Shown here in pieces: positions 16,878 through 24,732 of a stretch of 64,000 nucleotides of DNA. A model generated the notes under the pieces. It was not told the DNA's origin and searched no databases. It saw only the letters and a program-made list of their open reading frames with translations. The stretch's first letter is position 1; each line of letters starts with the position of its first letter. Source of the stretch: Bordetella parapertussis (GTDB taxonomy: Bacteria; Pseudomonadota; Gammaproteobacteria; Burkholderiales; Burkholderiaceae_C); NCBI GenBank assembly GCA_945873925.1, contig CAMCES010000004.1:1-64000 (forward strand). The letters run 5' to 3'. The translations under genes and the position numbers were made by a program.

Positions 16878-17504
16878 TAACCGCGCCCGCCATGCCCCCC
16901 ACAGCGCCAGCAAGCCTGGGATCAGGATCAAAGCCCAAATCACTTTTTCCAAGTTGGCTTTGACCCAACCGATGTGGCCAAACAAATACCCAGCCACGCC
17001 AATCCCCACCACCCAAATCACCGCACCCACCACATTGAAGAAGGTGAAACGTTGCCTGTCCATGTTGGCGACACCGGCCACAAACGGCGCGAATGTGCGA
17101 ACAAACGGCATGAAGCGGGCAAGCACGATGGTTACCCCACCAAAGCGCACATAAAAGGCATGGGCTTGGTCATAGGCTTTGCGATTGAAAAAACGCGACT
17201 GGCTTTGCAGCAGCACATTTCCGTAATAGCGGCCAATCAGGTAATTGCATTGGTCCCCCAAGATCGCGGCAATCAGCAACAAGCTCAAGACCAAGGGCAG
17301 GTTAAGCAAGCCTGCCCCAGCCATCGCACCCACCACAAACAGCAAGGAGTCGCCTGGCAAAAAAGGCATGACCACCACACCTGTTTCGACAAAGATCACC
17401 AGAAACAAAAGGGCATATACCCAAACGCCATGGGTTTGGATGAACATCTCCAGGTACTGGTCGATATGTAGGATGAAATCCATGAGCAAGTTGATGATGT
17501 CCAT
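16869..17504 (-). CDS. DedA family membrane protein
   Basis: A 211-residue inner-membrane protein of the DedA/SNARE-associated family. It has the family motifs FVETGVVVMPFLPGDSLLF, GDQCNYLIGRYYG and RFMPFVRTFAPFVAG, including conserved acidic and arginine residues, and four to six membrane segments. DedA proteins include undecaprenyl-phosphate and other phospholipid flippases; the exact role here is unknown. Its 3' end overlaps amiC by 9 bp on the opposite strand. Confidence 0.88.
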   Translation of the reverse strand: MDIINLLMDFILHIDQYLEMFIQTHGVWVYALLFLVIFVETGVVVMPFLPGDSLLFVVGAMAGAGLLNLPLVLSLLLIAAILGDQCNYLIGRYYGNVLLQSQSRFFNRKAYDQAHAFYVRFGGVTIVLARFMPFVRTFAPFVAGVANMDRQRFTFFNVVGAVIWVVGIGVAGYLFGHIGWVKANLEKVIWALILIPGLLALWGAWRARLSG

Positions 17505-17578
17505 GCGGGCATTATCAACGCTGCAGGCAGCACTTTTGTGGCTGAGTCGACTGCATTTGCTCCTCTAGAATCCCCTCG

Positions 17579-19405
17579 GTGAATCCACCCTTGTCCACGC
17601 GACGCCCCATACGCGAACTCCCTGATGAACTGATCAGCCAAATTGCAGCCGGTGAAGTGGTTGAACGACCCGCTTCCGTGGTGCGTGAATTGGTCGACAA
17701 CGCTTTGGATGCGGGAGCCAGTCAAGTGACTGTGCGCTTGGCTGAAGGTGGCGTAAGAATGGTCAGCGTAGAGGATGACGGCATCGGCTTGGAAGCCGCC
17801 GATATACCCTTGGCCCTGCGCAGACACGCCACCAGCAAGATCAGCAGTTTGCTGGACCTCGAATCGGTCGCCACCATGGGCTTTCGCGGGGAAGCCTTGG
17901 CCGCGATTGCCGCTGTGTCTGAACTCAGCATGTCGTCGCGCACCGCGCAACAAGACCACGCCATGCAACTCGATGCCCGCAGTGGCGAACTGCGCCCGGT
18001 GGCACGCCATGTCGGCACCACGGTGGAGGTCAAGGAGCTGTTTTTCAGTACACCAGCGCGGCGAAAATTTTTGAAGTCCACCGCCACCGAGTGGGCGCAT
18101 TGCCTGGAGTCTTTGCGGCGTCATGCACTCGCCCGTCCCGATGTGGGCTTTGCCTTGTGGCACGACGGCAAGCTCAGCGCCCAGTGGCGTGCCCACACCC
18201 ATGCCGAAGGTTTGAACCTGCGCTTGGCCGATGTATTGGGCGAAGACTTTGTTCAAACCTCGATCGCCATCGACCACCAGCACGGCGGTGTGCGTGTCGT
18301 GGGTCGCGCGGGTTTGCCGGATGCAGCGCGGGCGCGGGCTGATCATCAATTTGCCTATGTGAATGGCCGCTATGTGCGCGACCGGGTGCTGAGCCACGCG
18401 GCTCGCAGTGCTTATGAAGATGTGTTGCACGGCCAACGCCAACCGGTGTATGCCCTGTACATCAGCATGGACCCGACACGTGTGGATGTGAACGTGCACC
18501 CCACCAAAATCGAACTGCGTTTTCGCGACAGCCGGGAAGTACACCAAGCCGTGCAACACGCGTTGTCGCAAGCTTTGTCGGTGTCACGCGCTGGCCTGAG
18601 CCATGCCTTAACCAACCCCAGCCCTTTTCAAGAGCGCCAAGAAGCCATTGCATCCTTGCAATCGTTTGGGCAGGCTTCGGCTTTTCAAACCGGCTTGCCT
18701 TGGAGCGGCGCAGGCCATGTGGTGAACGATTTGAGCGCACTTTGGCCTTCCAGCAACCCAACGCCAAGCCAAGATGCTGCATCCACCCAGAACACCGAGG
18801 CACAACCCCTGCCCGCTGGCGAATGGCCTTTGGGCAAGGCCTTGGCGCAGTTGCAAGGCGTTTACATCTTGGCCGAGAACAACCAAGGTTTGGTGGTGGT
18901 GGACATGCATGCCGCGCACGAACGTATCGTGTATGAGCGCCTGAAAACCCAACTGACCCAGCACAGCGTGCAAAGTCAGGCCTTGTTGATCCCTGCCTCT
19001 TTTGCCGCCACGCCTGAAGAATCGGCCACGGTGGACAACCATGCCGACACCCTGCGCAGTCTAGGGTTGGAGATCGAAAGCCTGTCCGCCCAGTCGCTGG
19101 TGGTGCGCAGCGTCCCTGCCACCCTGGCCCAAGCCGATGCGGTTGCGCTGGCACGCAGCGTCCTGTCCGAGTTGGCCCAACACGATGCCCATCAGGTGCT
19201 GCAACGTGCGCGCGACGATGTCTTGGCTGCCATGGCTTGCCACGCTGCGGTGCGCGCCAACCGGCAACTGAGCTTGGAAGAAATGAATGCTTTGCTTCGG
19301 CAAATGGAAGTCACCGAACGCGCCGACCAGTGCAACCATGGTCGCCCGACCTGGCGGCAACTGGGCATGGGTGATTTAGACAAACTTTTTTTGAGAGGTC
19401 GCTGA
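17579..19405 (+). CDS. mutL: DNA mismatch repair protein MutL
   Basis: A 608-residue MutL starting with GTG. The GHKL ATPase motifs are clear: LVDNALDAGA, VEDDGIG, and TMGFRGEALAAI. The C-terminal half contains DMHAAHERIVYE, close to the DQHA-x2-E-x4-E endonuclease motif, and QCNHGRPTW near the end, so it is probably a nicking MutL of the kind found in organisms without MutH. It is divergent from dedA and overlaps the MFS gene (TGATG). Confidence 0.93.
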   Translation: MNPPLSTRRPIRELPDELISQIAAGEVVERPASVVRELVDNALDAGASQVTVRLAEGGVRMVSVEDDGIGLEAADIPLALRRHATSKISSLLDLESVATMGFRGEALAAIAAVSELSMSSRTAQQDHAMQLDARSGELRPVARHVGTTVEVKELFFSTPARRKFLKSTATEWAHCLESLRRHALARPDVGFALWHDGKLSAQWRAHTHAEGLNLRLADVLGEDFVQTSIAIDHQHGGVRVVGRAGLPDAARARADHQFAYVNGRYVRDRVLSHAARSAYEDVLHGQRQPVYALYISMDPTRVDVNVHPTKIELRFRDSREVHQAVQHALSQALSVSRAGLSHALTNPSPFQERQEAIASLQSFGQASAFQTGLPWSGAGHVVNDLSALWPSSNPTPSQDAASTQNTEAQPLPAGEWPLGKALAQLQGVYILAENNQGLVVVDMHAAHERIVYERLKTQLTQHSVQSQALLIPASFAATPEESATVDNHADTLRSLGLEIESLSAQSLVVRSVPATLAQADAVALARSVLSELAQHDAHQVLQRARDDVLAAMACHAAVRANRQLSLEEMNALLRQMEVTERADQCNHGRPTWRQLGMGDLDKLFLRGR

Positions 19406-20598
19406 TGCCCACCTACCTGGTCATCGCCCTGCTCTCACTGGCGATTGGTTTGCAACCGGTGTCTACCGATTTGTACTTGCCGGGCTTGCCTGGCCTGGCT
19501 GCAGATTTGCAGGCCAGTGTCAGCATGGTCCAGTACACCCTCACAGGGTTGTTGCTGGCCTTTGGTATTTCACAGTTGCTGTGGGGGCCGTTTTCCGACA
19601 AGGTGGGCAGACGCCCGATCATGTTGTTTGGCCTGGCAGCTTACAGTGCGGCTGCGATTGGCTGTGTGTTGAGCACTTCCATCGAAACGTTGGTCTGTTG
19701 GCGGGTGGTGCAAGGTGCCGCGATGGGTGCGGTGATCACCAGCGCCCGGGCCGTGGTGCGCGATCTTTACCAGCCACTCGAAGGGGCCAAGGTCATGTCC
19801 AAGGCCATGACAGGACTGGGTGTGTTGGCATGCACCAGCCCCCCTTTGGGTGGCTTTTTAAGCCAGCACTGGGGCTGGCAATGGGCGTTGGCATCGGTTG
19901 CTTTGTATGCGTTGTTCACGCTCGGGGTGGTGGCATGGCGGTTCGAGGAAACCATCCAGACCCGCAACCCTGAGGCATTGCATTTCCCCAACATGCTGCG
20001 TATTTGGCTGGACGTTTTGCGTCACCCCACGTTTCGCGCCTTTGCCCTGCTTTCCTTGGCGGCTTATGGGGCCTTGTTCACCTATTTGGCCACTTCGGCT
20101 TTCGTGTTCATCCAGGTGCTGCACCTCACAGGTCTTGAGTTGGGTTGGGTGTTATCGTCGATGTCGGTGGTCTACATTGTTGGAACGATTGTTTGTCGCT
20201 ATTTGTTGCGCCGCATTGGCATGCGTCAAACGATTGCATGGGCCGGTGCGTCAAGCGCACTCAGTGGGTGTTTGCTGTGCCTGCTGGTCTATACCGATTC
20301 AGCCACTGCCACTGGCCTGGTGCTGGCCATGTACCCCATGATCTTGGCCCACGGTATCCACCAACCCATTGGTCAAAGTGGTGCGTTGGGTCCCTTTCCT
20401 TTGTCAGCTGGCGCAGCCTCTGCGCTCAATGGTTTTTTGATGATGTTGGCGGCTTTTGTGACAGGCGCTTGGCTTGGTGAAAGCATCGATGGCACCTTGT
20501 TTCCGCTGGCGCATGGGGTGGCTTTTTGGGCCACGATTTTGGCCTTGACGGCTTGGACCTTGGTGCAATGGCATGGCCAATCTCTCAACAACCATTGA
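19405..20598 (+). CDS. MFS transporter, Bcr/CflA drug-resistance family
   Basis: A 397-residue, twelve-segment major facilitator. The N-terminus has PVSTDLYLPGLPGLAADL, then QLLWGPFSDKVGRRP (the loop 2-3 motif) and RVVQGAAMGA, all typical of Bcr/CflA exporters. The start codon shares a base with the mutL stop, and its 3' end overlaps miaA by 26 bp, so the block mutL-MFS-miaA is one operon. Substrate unknown. Confidence 0.88.
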   Translation: MPTYLVIALLSLAIGLQPVSTDLYLPGLPGLAADLQASVSMVQYTLTGLLLAFGISQLLWGPFSDKVGRRPIMLFGLAAYSAAAIGCVLSTSIETLVCWRVVQGAAMGAVITSARAVVRDLYQPLEGAKVMSKAMTGLGVLACTSPPLGGFLSQHWGWQWALASVALYALFTLGVVAWRFEETIQTRNPEALHFPNMLRIWLDVLRHPTFRAFALLSLAAYGALFTYLATSAFVFIQVLHLTGLELGWVLSSMSVVYIVGTIVCRYLLRRIGMRQTIAWAGASSALSGCLLCLLVYTDSATATGLVLAMYPMILAHGIHQPIGQSGALGPFPLSAGAASALNGFLMMLAAFVTGAWLGESIDGTLFPLAHGVAFWATILALTAWTLVQWHGQSLNNH

Positions 20599-21559
20599 GT
20601 CGATTCCAGACTGGCAGGCGCTGGCGATTGCCGGGCCTACCGCCTCGGGTAAGACCGCGCTGGCTTTGCGGTTGGCCCAGCACATCCCCCTTGAAATCAT
20701 CAGTGCCGACTCGGCCTTGGTCTACCAGGGCATGGACATCGGCACGGCCAAGCCTTCAGCCGATGAATTGGCCAGTGTGCCGCACCATTTGATCGGTATC
20801 CGTGACCCCTTGCAGGCATACAGTGCAGCTGAATTTGCGCGTGATGCTGCCCGTTTGATCCATGAAATACAAGCCCGAGGCAAACTGCCTTTGCTGGTGG
20901 GCGGCACCATGTTGTATTTCAAAGCACTCAGGGAGGGCTTGGACGATTTGCCCCTGGCCGACCCAGCAGTGCGAACCGAGATTGAGACCAAAGCCATGGC
21001 CTTGGGTTGGCCGGCCTTGCACACCGAACTCGCCTTGGTGGACCCCCAGACGGCTGCCCGCTTGCCGCCCAATGATGCACAACGGATTTCCCGTGCCTTG
21101 GAAGTGTGGCAGCTCACCGGGCAGCCCTTGTCGTCTTTTTTTGGCGCCACCCGGGTGGCTGGGCCGCGTATCGCCTTGCTGTCTTTGGCGCCGCAAGATC
21201 GGTCTTGGTTGCACCAACGCATTGCCCAACGTTTTGACGACATGCTCCAACAAGGCTTGGTTGAGGAGGTCCAGCAGTTGCGCCAGCGCGGCGATTTGCA
21301 CCCAGACTTGCCGTCGATGCGCTGCGTGGGCTACCGACAAGTGTGGGAGGCATTGGACACAGCGGGTGGTCACCCTTTGTCTGGCAAAGACCTGTCGGCG
21401 TTGCGAGACAAAGGCATCGCAGCCAGCCGGCAATTGGCCAAGCGGCAGTTGACCTGGCTGCGCAGCATGCCCGACAGGCATGACCTGGCCTGCGATGAAG
21501 ACGGCGTGTGGACAAACACACTCGCCACGGTGCGGCGGCTGGTCCCATCAGCAAACTGA
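20573..21559 (+). CDS. miaA: tRNA dimethylallyltransferase
   Basis: Adds an isopentenyl group from DMAPP to A37 of tRNAs reading UNN codons. At 328 residues it is full length. P-loop GPTASGKT at 21-28, ISADSALVYQGMDIGTAKP and VGGTMLYFKAL are diagnostic, as is MRCVGYRQVWE near the C-terminus. The start lies 26 bp inside the end of the MFS gene. Confidence 0.94.
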   Translation: MANLSTTIESIPDWQALAIAGPTASGKTALALRLAQHIPLEIISADSALVYQGMDIGTAKPSADELASVPHHLIGIRDPLQAYSAAEFARDAARLIHEIQARGKLPLLVGGTMLYFKALREGLDDLPLADPAVRTEIETKAMALGWPALHTELALVDPQTAARLPPNDAQRISRALEVWQLTGQPLSSFFGATRVAGPRIALLSLAPQDRSWLHQRIAQRFDDMLQQGLVEEVQQLRQRGDLHPDLPSMRCVGYRQVWEALDTAGGHPLSGKDLSALRDKGIAASRQLAKRQLTWLRSMPDRHDLACDEDGVWTNTLATVRRLVPSAN

Positions 21560-21563
21560 TGCC

Positions 21564-22232
21564 ATGACCGCCAACGCGCCCCTGCCTGCAGATACCCCCC
21601 TGCAGATCATTTACCAAGACGCTGGCTTGCTGGTGGTCAACAAACCCAGCGGTTTACTCAGTGTGCCTGGCAAAGGACCTGACAAACAAGACTGTCTGTG
21701 GTCCAGGCTCCAGAGGACCCATCCAAGTGCATTGGTGGTGCACAGGTTGGATCAGGCCACTTCAGGGCTGATGGTTTTCGCCTTGAATCCAGACATGCAG
21801 CGAAAACTCAGCCTGTCTTTCGAGGTGCGGCAGGTGCACAAGGCGTATTTGGCCTGGGTAGAAGGCATCGTCCCCCACAGCACCGACTGGCAAACCATCG
21901 ACTTGCCAATCTTGCTTGACTGGCCCAACCGCCCCCTGCACATCATTGACCCCTTGGGTAAGCCCAGCCTGACCCAATGGCGCTGCCTGGCGCACCACCG
22001 CCATTTGTCTGGCTCCTTGCTGCTGTTGCAGCCGCAAACCGGCAGATCCCACCAACTGCGGGTCCACCTGCAAGCGATCGGACATCCGATCTGGGGTGAT
22101 GCGCTCTATGCCCCGCCTTCGGTCTTGGCCCGCTCGGGCAGGCTGATGCTGCATGCCCTGGCCCTTGGCCTGACACACCCCGATAACGGCCAGCCCATGC
22201 ACTGGATGTGCGAAGCGGATTGGCCTGTTTAG
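21564..22232 (+). CDS. RluA-family pseudouridine synthase
   Basis: A 222-residue pseudouridine synthase acting on rRNA or tRNA. The active-site motif VVHRLDQATSGL places the catalytic aspartate at residue 63; VVNKPSGLLSVPGKG and TGRSHQLRVHLQAIGHPI are the usual flanking motifs. No S4 domain is present, so it is closer to RluA than RluC/D. The ATG at 21564 follows miaA by 4 bp; an in-frame ATG at 21480 inside miaA is ignored. Confidence 0.88.
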   Translation: MTANAPLPADTPLQIIYQDAGLLVVNKPSGLLSVPGKGPDKQDCLWSRLQRTHPSALVVHRLDQATSGLMVFALNPDMQRKLSLSFEVRQVHKAYLAWVEGIVPHSTDWQTIDLPILLDWPNRPLHIIDPLGKPSLTQWRCLAHHRHLSGSLLLLQPQTGRSHQLRVHLQAIGHPIWGDALYAPPSVLARSGRLMLHALALGLTHPDNGQPMHWMCEADWPV

Positions 22233-22271
22233 ATAACCCGCTCTAATTTGCTGCAATGCAACAAAACCCAC

Positions 22272-22299
22272 TTGTTTTCCCTAGGGCTAACCCTATACT
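22272..22299 (+). promoter_or_regulatory. Candidate sigma-70 promoter of the phasin gene
   Basis: TTGTTT at 22272-22277 and TATACT at 22294-22299 are separated by 16 bp, a good sigma-70 pair, and lie about 70 bp before the phasin start. Sequence-based only. Confidence 0.5.
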
Positions 22300-22306
22300 T
22301 CATGCC

Positions 22307-22323
22307 ATGTTGCGCTGCAACAT
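22307..22323. promoter_or_regulatory. Inverted repeat next to the phasin promoter (possible PhaR operator)
   Basis: ATGTTGC and GCAACAT form perfect 7-base arms around a 3-base spacer, starting 8 bases after the putative -10 box and thus over the expected transcription start. A related TTGC...GCAA element lies upstream of the -35 at about 22248-22264. PhaR-type regulators repress phasin genes in relatives and bind TGC/GCA-rich sites, so PhaR is the natural candidate; this is inference. Confidence 0.4.
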
Positions 22324-22370
22324 CACAGCACCGCAGCAATGACCATCAACTCAACCCAAGGAAACTCACC

Positions 22371-22913
22371 ATGATGACCCCAGAACAAATGATTGCTTCA
22401 CATAAAGCCAACATCCAAGACCTTTTCGGCCTGTCCGAAAAAGCCTTCTTCGGCCTTGAAAAAATGGTTGAACTGAACCTGGCGACCGCCAAAGCAGCCA
22501 TGCAAGACAACCTCAAGCACACACAAGCCATGTTGAGCGTCAAAGACCTGCAAGAGCTGATGGCCCTGCAAGCAGGTTACCTCCAACCCATGGCTGACAA
22601 AGTCAACTCTTTCAGCCGCCACCTATATGACATCGCCTCTTCCACCAGCGGTGAGTTCACCAAAGCGGTAGAAGAAAAAGCCACTGAGGCACAAAAAGCC
22701 GTCGCTGGTTTGGTTGATGCTGCTAGCAAAAATGCACCTGCTGGCTCTGAGTCCGCTGTGGCCATGATCAAAAGCGCGGTTGCTGCCAGCCAAACCGCTT
22801 TTGAAAGCGTGCAAAAAGCAGTGAAACAAGCCACTGAAGCGGCTGAAGCCAACATGCAAGCGGTGGTCACCTCCAACGTTGCAACTGCCAAGCCTGCCGC
22901 ACGCAAGCGTTAA
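22371..22913 (+). CDS. phaP: Phasin (polyhydroxyalkanoate granule-associated protein)
   Basis: A 180-residue phasin-family protein that coats PHA storage granules. It is alanine-rich, amphipathic and helical, starting MMTPEQMIASHKANI, with the phasin core ALFGLSEKAF-like segment LFGLSEKAFFGLEKMVELNL and the tail AKPAARKR. Of the in-frame starts I use the ATG pair at 22371, which follows AAGGAAA at 22359-22365; an ATG-like start at 22248 would run through the promoter. It ends in a strong terminator, so it is a single-gene unit. No PHA synthase gene is in the window. Confidence 0.9.
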   Translation: MMTPEQMIASHKANIQDLFGLSEKAFFGLEKMVELNLATAKAAMQDNLKHTQAMLSVKDLQELMALQAGYLQPMADKVNSFSRHLYDIASSTSGEFTKAVEEKATEAQKAVAGLVDAASKNAPAGSESAVAMIKSAVAASQTAFESVQKAVKQATEAAEANMQAVVTSNVATAKPAARKR

Positions 22914-22936
22914 TCACCCCCCCGTGGTTGTGCAAC

Positions 22937-22962
22937 AAAGCCCGCTCAACGCGGGCTTTTTT
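22937..22962 (+). terminator. Intrinsic terminator after the phasin gene
   Basis: AAAGCCCGC and GCGGGCTTT form a 9-bp stem with a 5-base loop, followed by further T residues. It lies 24 bases after the phasin stop and abuts the end of the convergent patatin gene. Confidence 0.9.
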
Positions 22963-23852
22963 CATCGTGCCAAAGCAGCCTTGACCTGTGGCAGGGCTTG
23001 CTTCATGGCAGCCCGGCCGGCTTCAATACTTTTTTTGCGCGCAGAGAATTCAGCGCTGCCGACGCTGTGCAATTCGGGCCTGACAACGACATTGGCATGC
23101 GGAAATTCGAGCAGGCTGATGCTCTTACCCATGATGCTGAATGTTTGCAACAGCACCTTGAAAATGTCACTGGTTTTCGCGTCTTCAGGGCGGCTAGAAA
23201 TGTCCACCGCAATGATGTATTGCGCACCCATTTGTTTCACATACAGCACCGGCACGGGGGAGACCAAACCGCCATCGACATAGTCGCGGTTGCCAATGCG
23301 CACTGGCTCAAATACCGAGGGCACAGCGCTGGAGGCCCGCACGGCGGTGGCCACATCGCCGCGGCGAAACAAAATGCCGTCGCCCGTTTGCAAATCGGTG
23401 GCCACGATGCCCAAGGGAATTTTCATGTCCTCGATCTTCAAACCATTGAGTTGGCTGTTGATGTACTTGCCCAGCGCCTCACCTCGCAACACGCCCCGCC
23501 CAGCGAAAGGCAAGGTCCAGTCAGTTAACTGCGATTCATCCATGGCGTCAGCCAACCAGGTCAATTGCCCCCCGGTTTTGCCGCTGGCATAAAAAGCCGC
23601 CACCAAACTGCCTGCAGATGTGCCAGCGATGAAGTCCGGCTTGATGCCTTCTTCTTCCAACACCTGTAGCACCCCAATGTGCGCGAACCCGCGGGCCGCG
23701 CCGCCACCCAGGGCCAAACCGATTTTGGGCATCTTCTTGGGCTCAGGTGCTCGCACCTCAGGTGTGGGCGTGGGGGCTGGGGCAGGCGGTGTCGCGCAGG
23801 CAACCAATACCAGCAAGCCAGCCAACAAGAGATGGCGAGAAAAAGTGTTCAT
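22962..23852 (-). CDS. Patatin-like phospholipase, lipoprotein (RssA/NTE type)
   Basis: A 296-residue patatin-domain hydrolase. With the ATG at 23852 the N-terminus has a lipobox LVAC (residues 16-19), predicting a lipidated envelope protein, followed by a Pro-rich linker. The domain has the oxyanion loop GGGAARG, the nucleophile serine in GTSAG near residue 79 and the catalytic aspartate in VDGGLVSPVP. An upstream in-frame ATG at 23879 would bury the lipobox by nine residues and is less likely. The substrate is unknown. Confidence 0.87.
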   Translation of the reverse strand: MNTFSRHLLLAGLLVLVACATPPAPAPTPTPEVRAPEPKKMPKIGLALGGGAARGFAHIGVLQVLEEEGIKPDFIAGTSAGSLVAAFYASGKTGGQLTWLADAMDESQLTDWTLPFAGRGVLRGEALGKYINSQLNGLKIEDMKIPLGIVATDLQTGDGILFRRGDVATAVRASSAVPSVFEPVRIGNRDYVDGGLVSPVPVLYVKQMGAQYIIAVDISSRPEDAKTSDIFKVLLQTFSIMGKSISLLEFPHANVVVRPELHSVGSAEFSARKKSIEAGRAAMKQALPQVKAALAR

Positions 23853-23961
23853 GGGTGAAGAGGTTGCAGTCATCGCCATATTCTCTCAGGCTGGCACTGC
23901 CATAATCTTTTGGCTGGGTCAGGATCCTCAGGCCCCTGTGTTTTCAAGTTGAAAGGCAAAG

Positions 23962-24720
23962 ATGCAAATCAAAAACAATGTATTTATCGTCACCGGCGGC
24001 GCATCCGGTTTGGGCGAAGGGACCGCCAGGATGCTCGCCCAACAGGGCGGCGAGGTGGTCATTGCCGACATGCAGGATGAAAAAGGTCAGGCGATTGCGG
24101 CTGAGATCGGTGGCGCTTTTGTGCACTGCGACGTGAGCAATGAAGAACACGCCAGCGCCGCGGTGGCCAAGGCGCAAAGCCTGGGCAAGTTGTCTGGCTT
24201 GGTCAACTGCGCAGGCATTGCCACCGCAGAGCGTACGGTGGGCAAAACGGGCCCCCATCTGCTGGCCGGTTTCCAACGCACCATCAGCATCAACCTGGTC
24301 GGTAGTTTCAACATGATCCGCTTGGCAGCCCAAGCCATGAGCAGCAACACCCCCGAGGCAACAGGTGAGCGTGGCGTGTTGATTTCCACCGCCTCGGTGG
24401 CCGCCTACGATGGGCAAATTGGCCAAGCGGCTTACTCGGCTTCCAAAGGCGGCATCGTGGGCATGACCCTGCCGATTGCGCGTGACCTGTCCAAACTCGG
24501 TATCCGTAACATGACCATTGCGCCAGGCATTTTCGGCACCCCCATGATGTTCTCCATGCCCAAGGACGTGCAAGAAGCCTTGGCTGCTGGCGTGCCTTTC
24601 CCGTCGCGCCTGGGCACCCCAAATGATTACGCCAAGTTGGTGCTGCACATCCTTGACAACGACATGCTCAATGGTGAAGTGATTCGCCTGGACGGCGCCA
24701 TTCGCCTGCCCCCGAAATAA
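23962..24720 (+). CDS. SDR oxidoreductase (3-hydroxyacyl-CoA dehydrogenase type)
   Basis: A 252-residue short-chain dehydrogenase. The cofactor motif TGGASGLG occupies residues 11-18, with D36-type acidic residue in VVIADMQ indicating NAD preference; NCAGIA, the catalytic serine in STASVAAYDGQ and YSASKGG complete the set. The ending RNMTIAPGIFGTPMM and NGEVIRLDGAIRL resembles the HSD10/3-hydroxy-2-methylbutyryl-CoA dehydrogenases of fatty-acid and isoleucine degradation. It is followed by ggt after 12 bp. Confidence 0.88.
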   Translation: MQIKNNVFIVTGGASGLGEGTARMLAQQGGEVVIADMQDEKGQAIAAEIGGAFVHCDVSNEEHASAAVAKAQSLGKLSGLVNCAGIATAERTVGKTGPHLLAGFQRTISINLVGSFNMIRLAAQAMSSNTPEATGERGVLISTASVAAYDGQIGQAAYSASKGGIVGMTLPIARDLSKLGIRNMTIAPGIFGTPMMFSMPKDVQEALAAGVPFPSRLGTPNDYAKLVLHILDNDMLNGEVIRLDGAIRLPPK

Positions 24721-24732
24721 GCAAGGTTTCAG

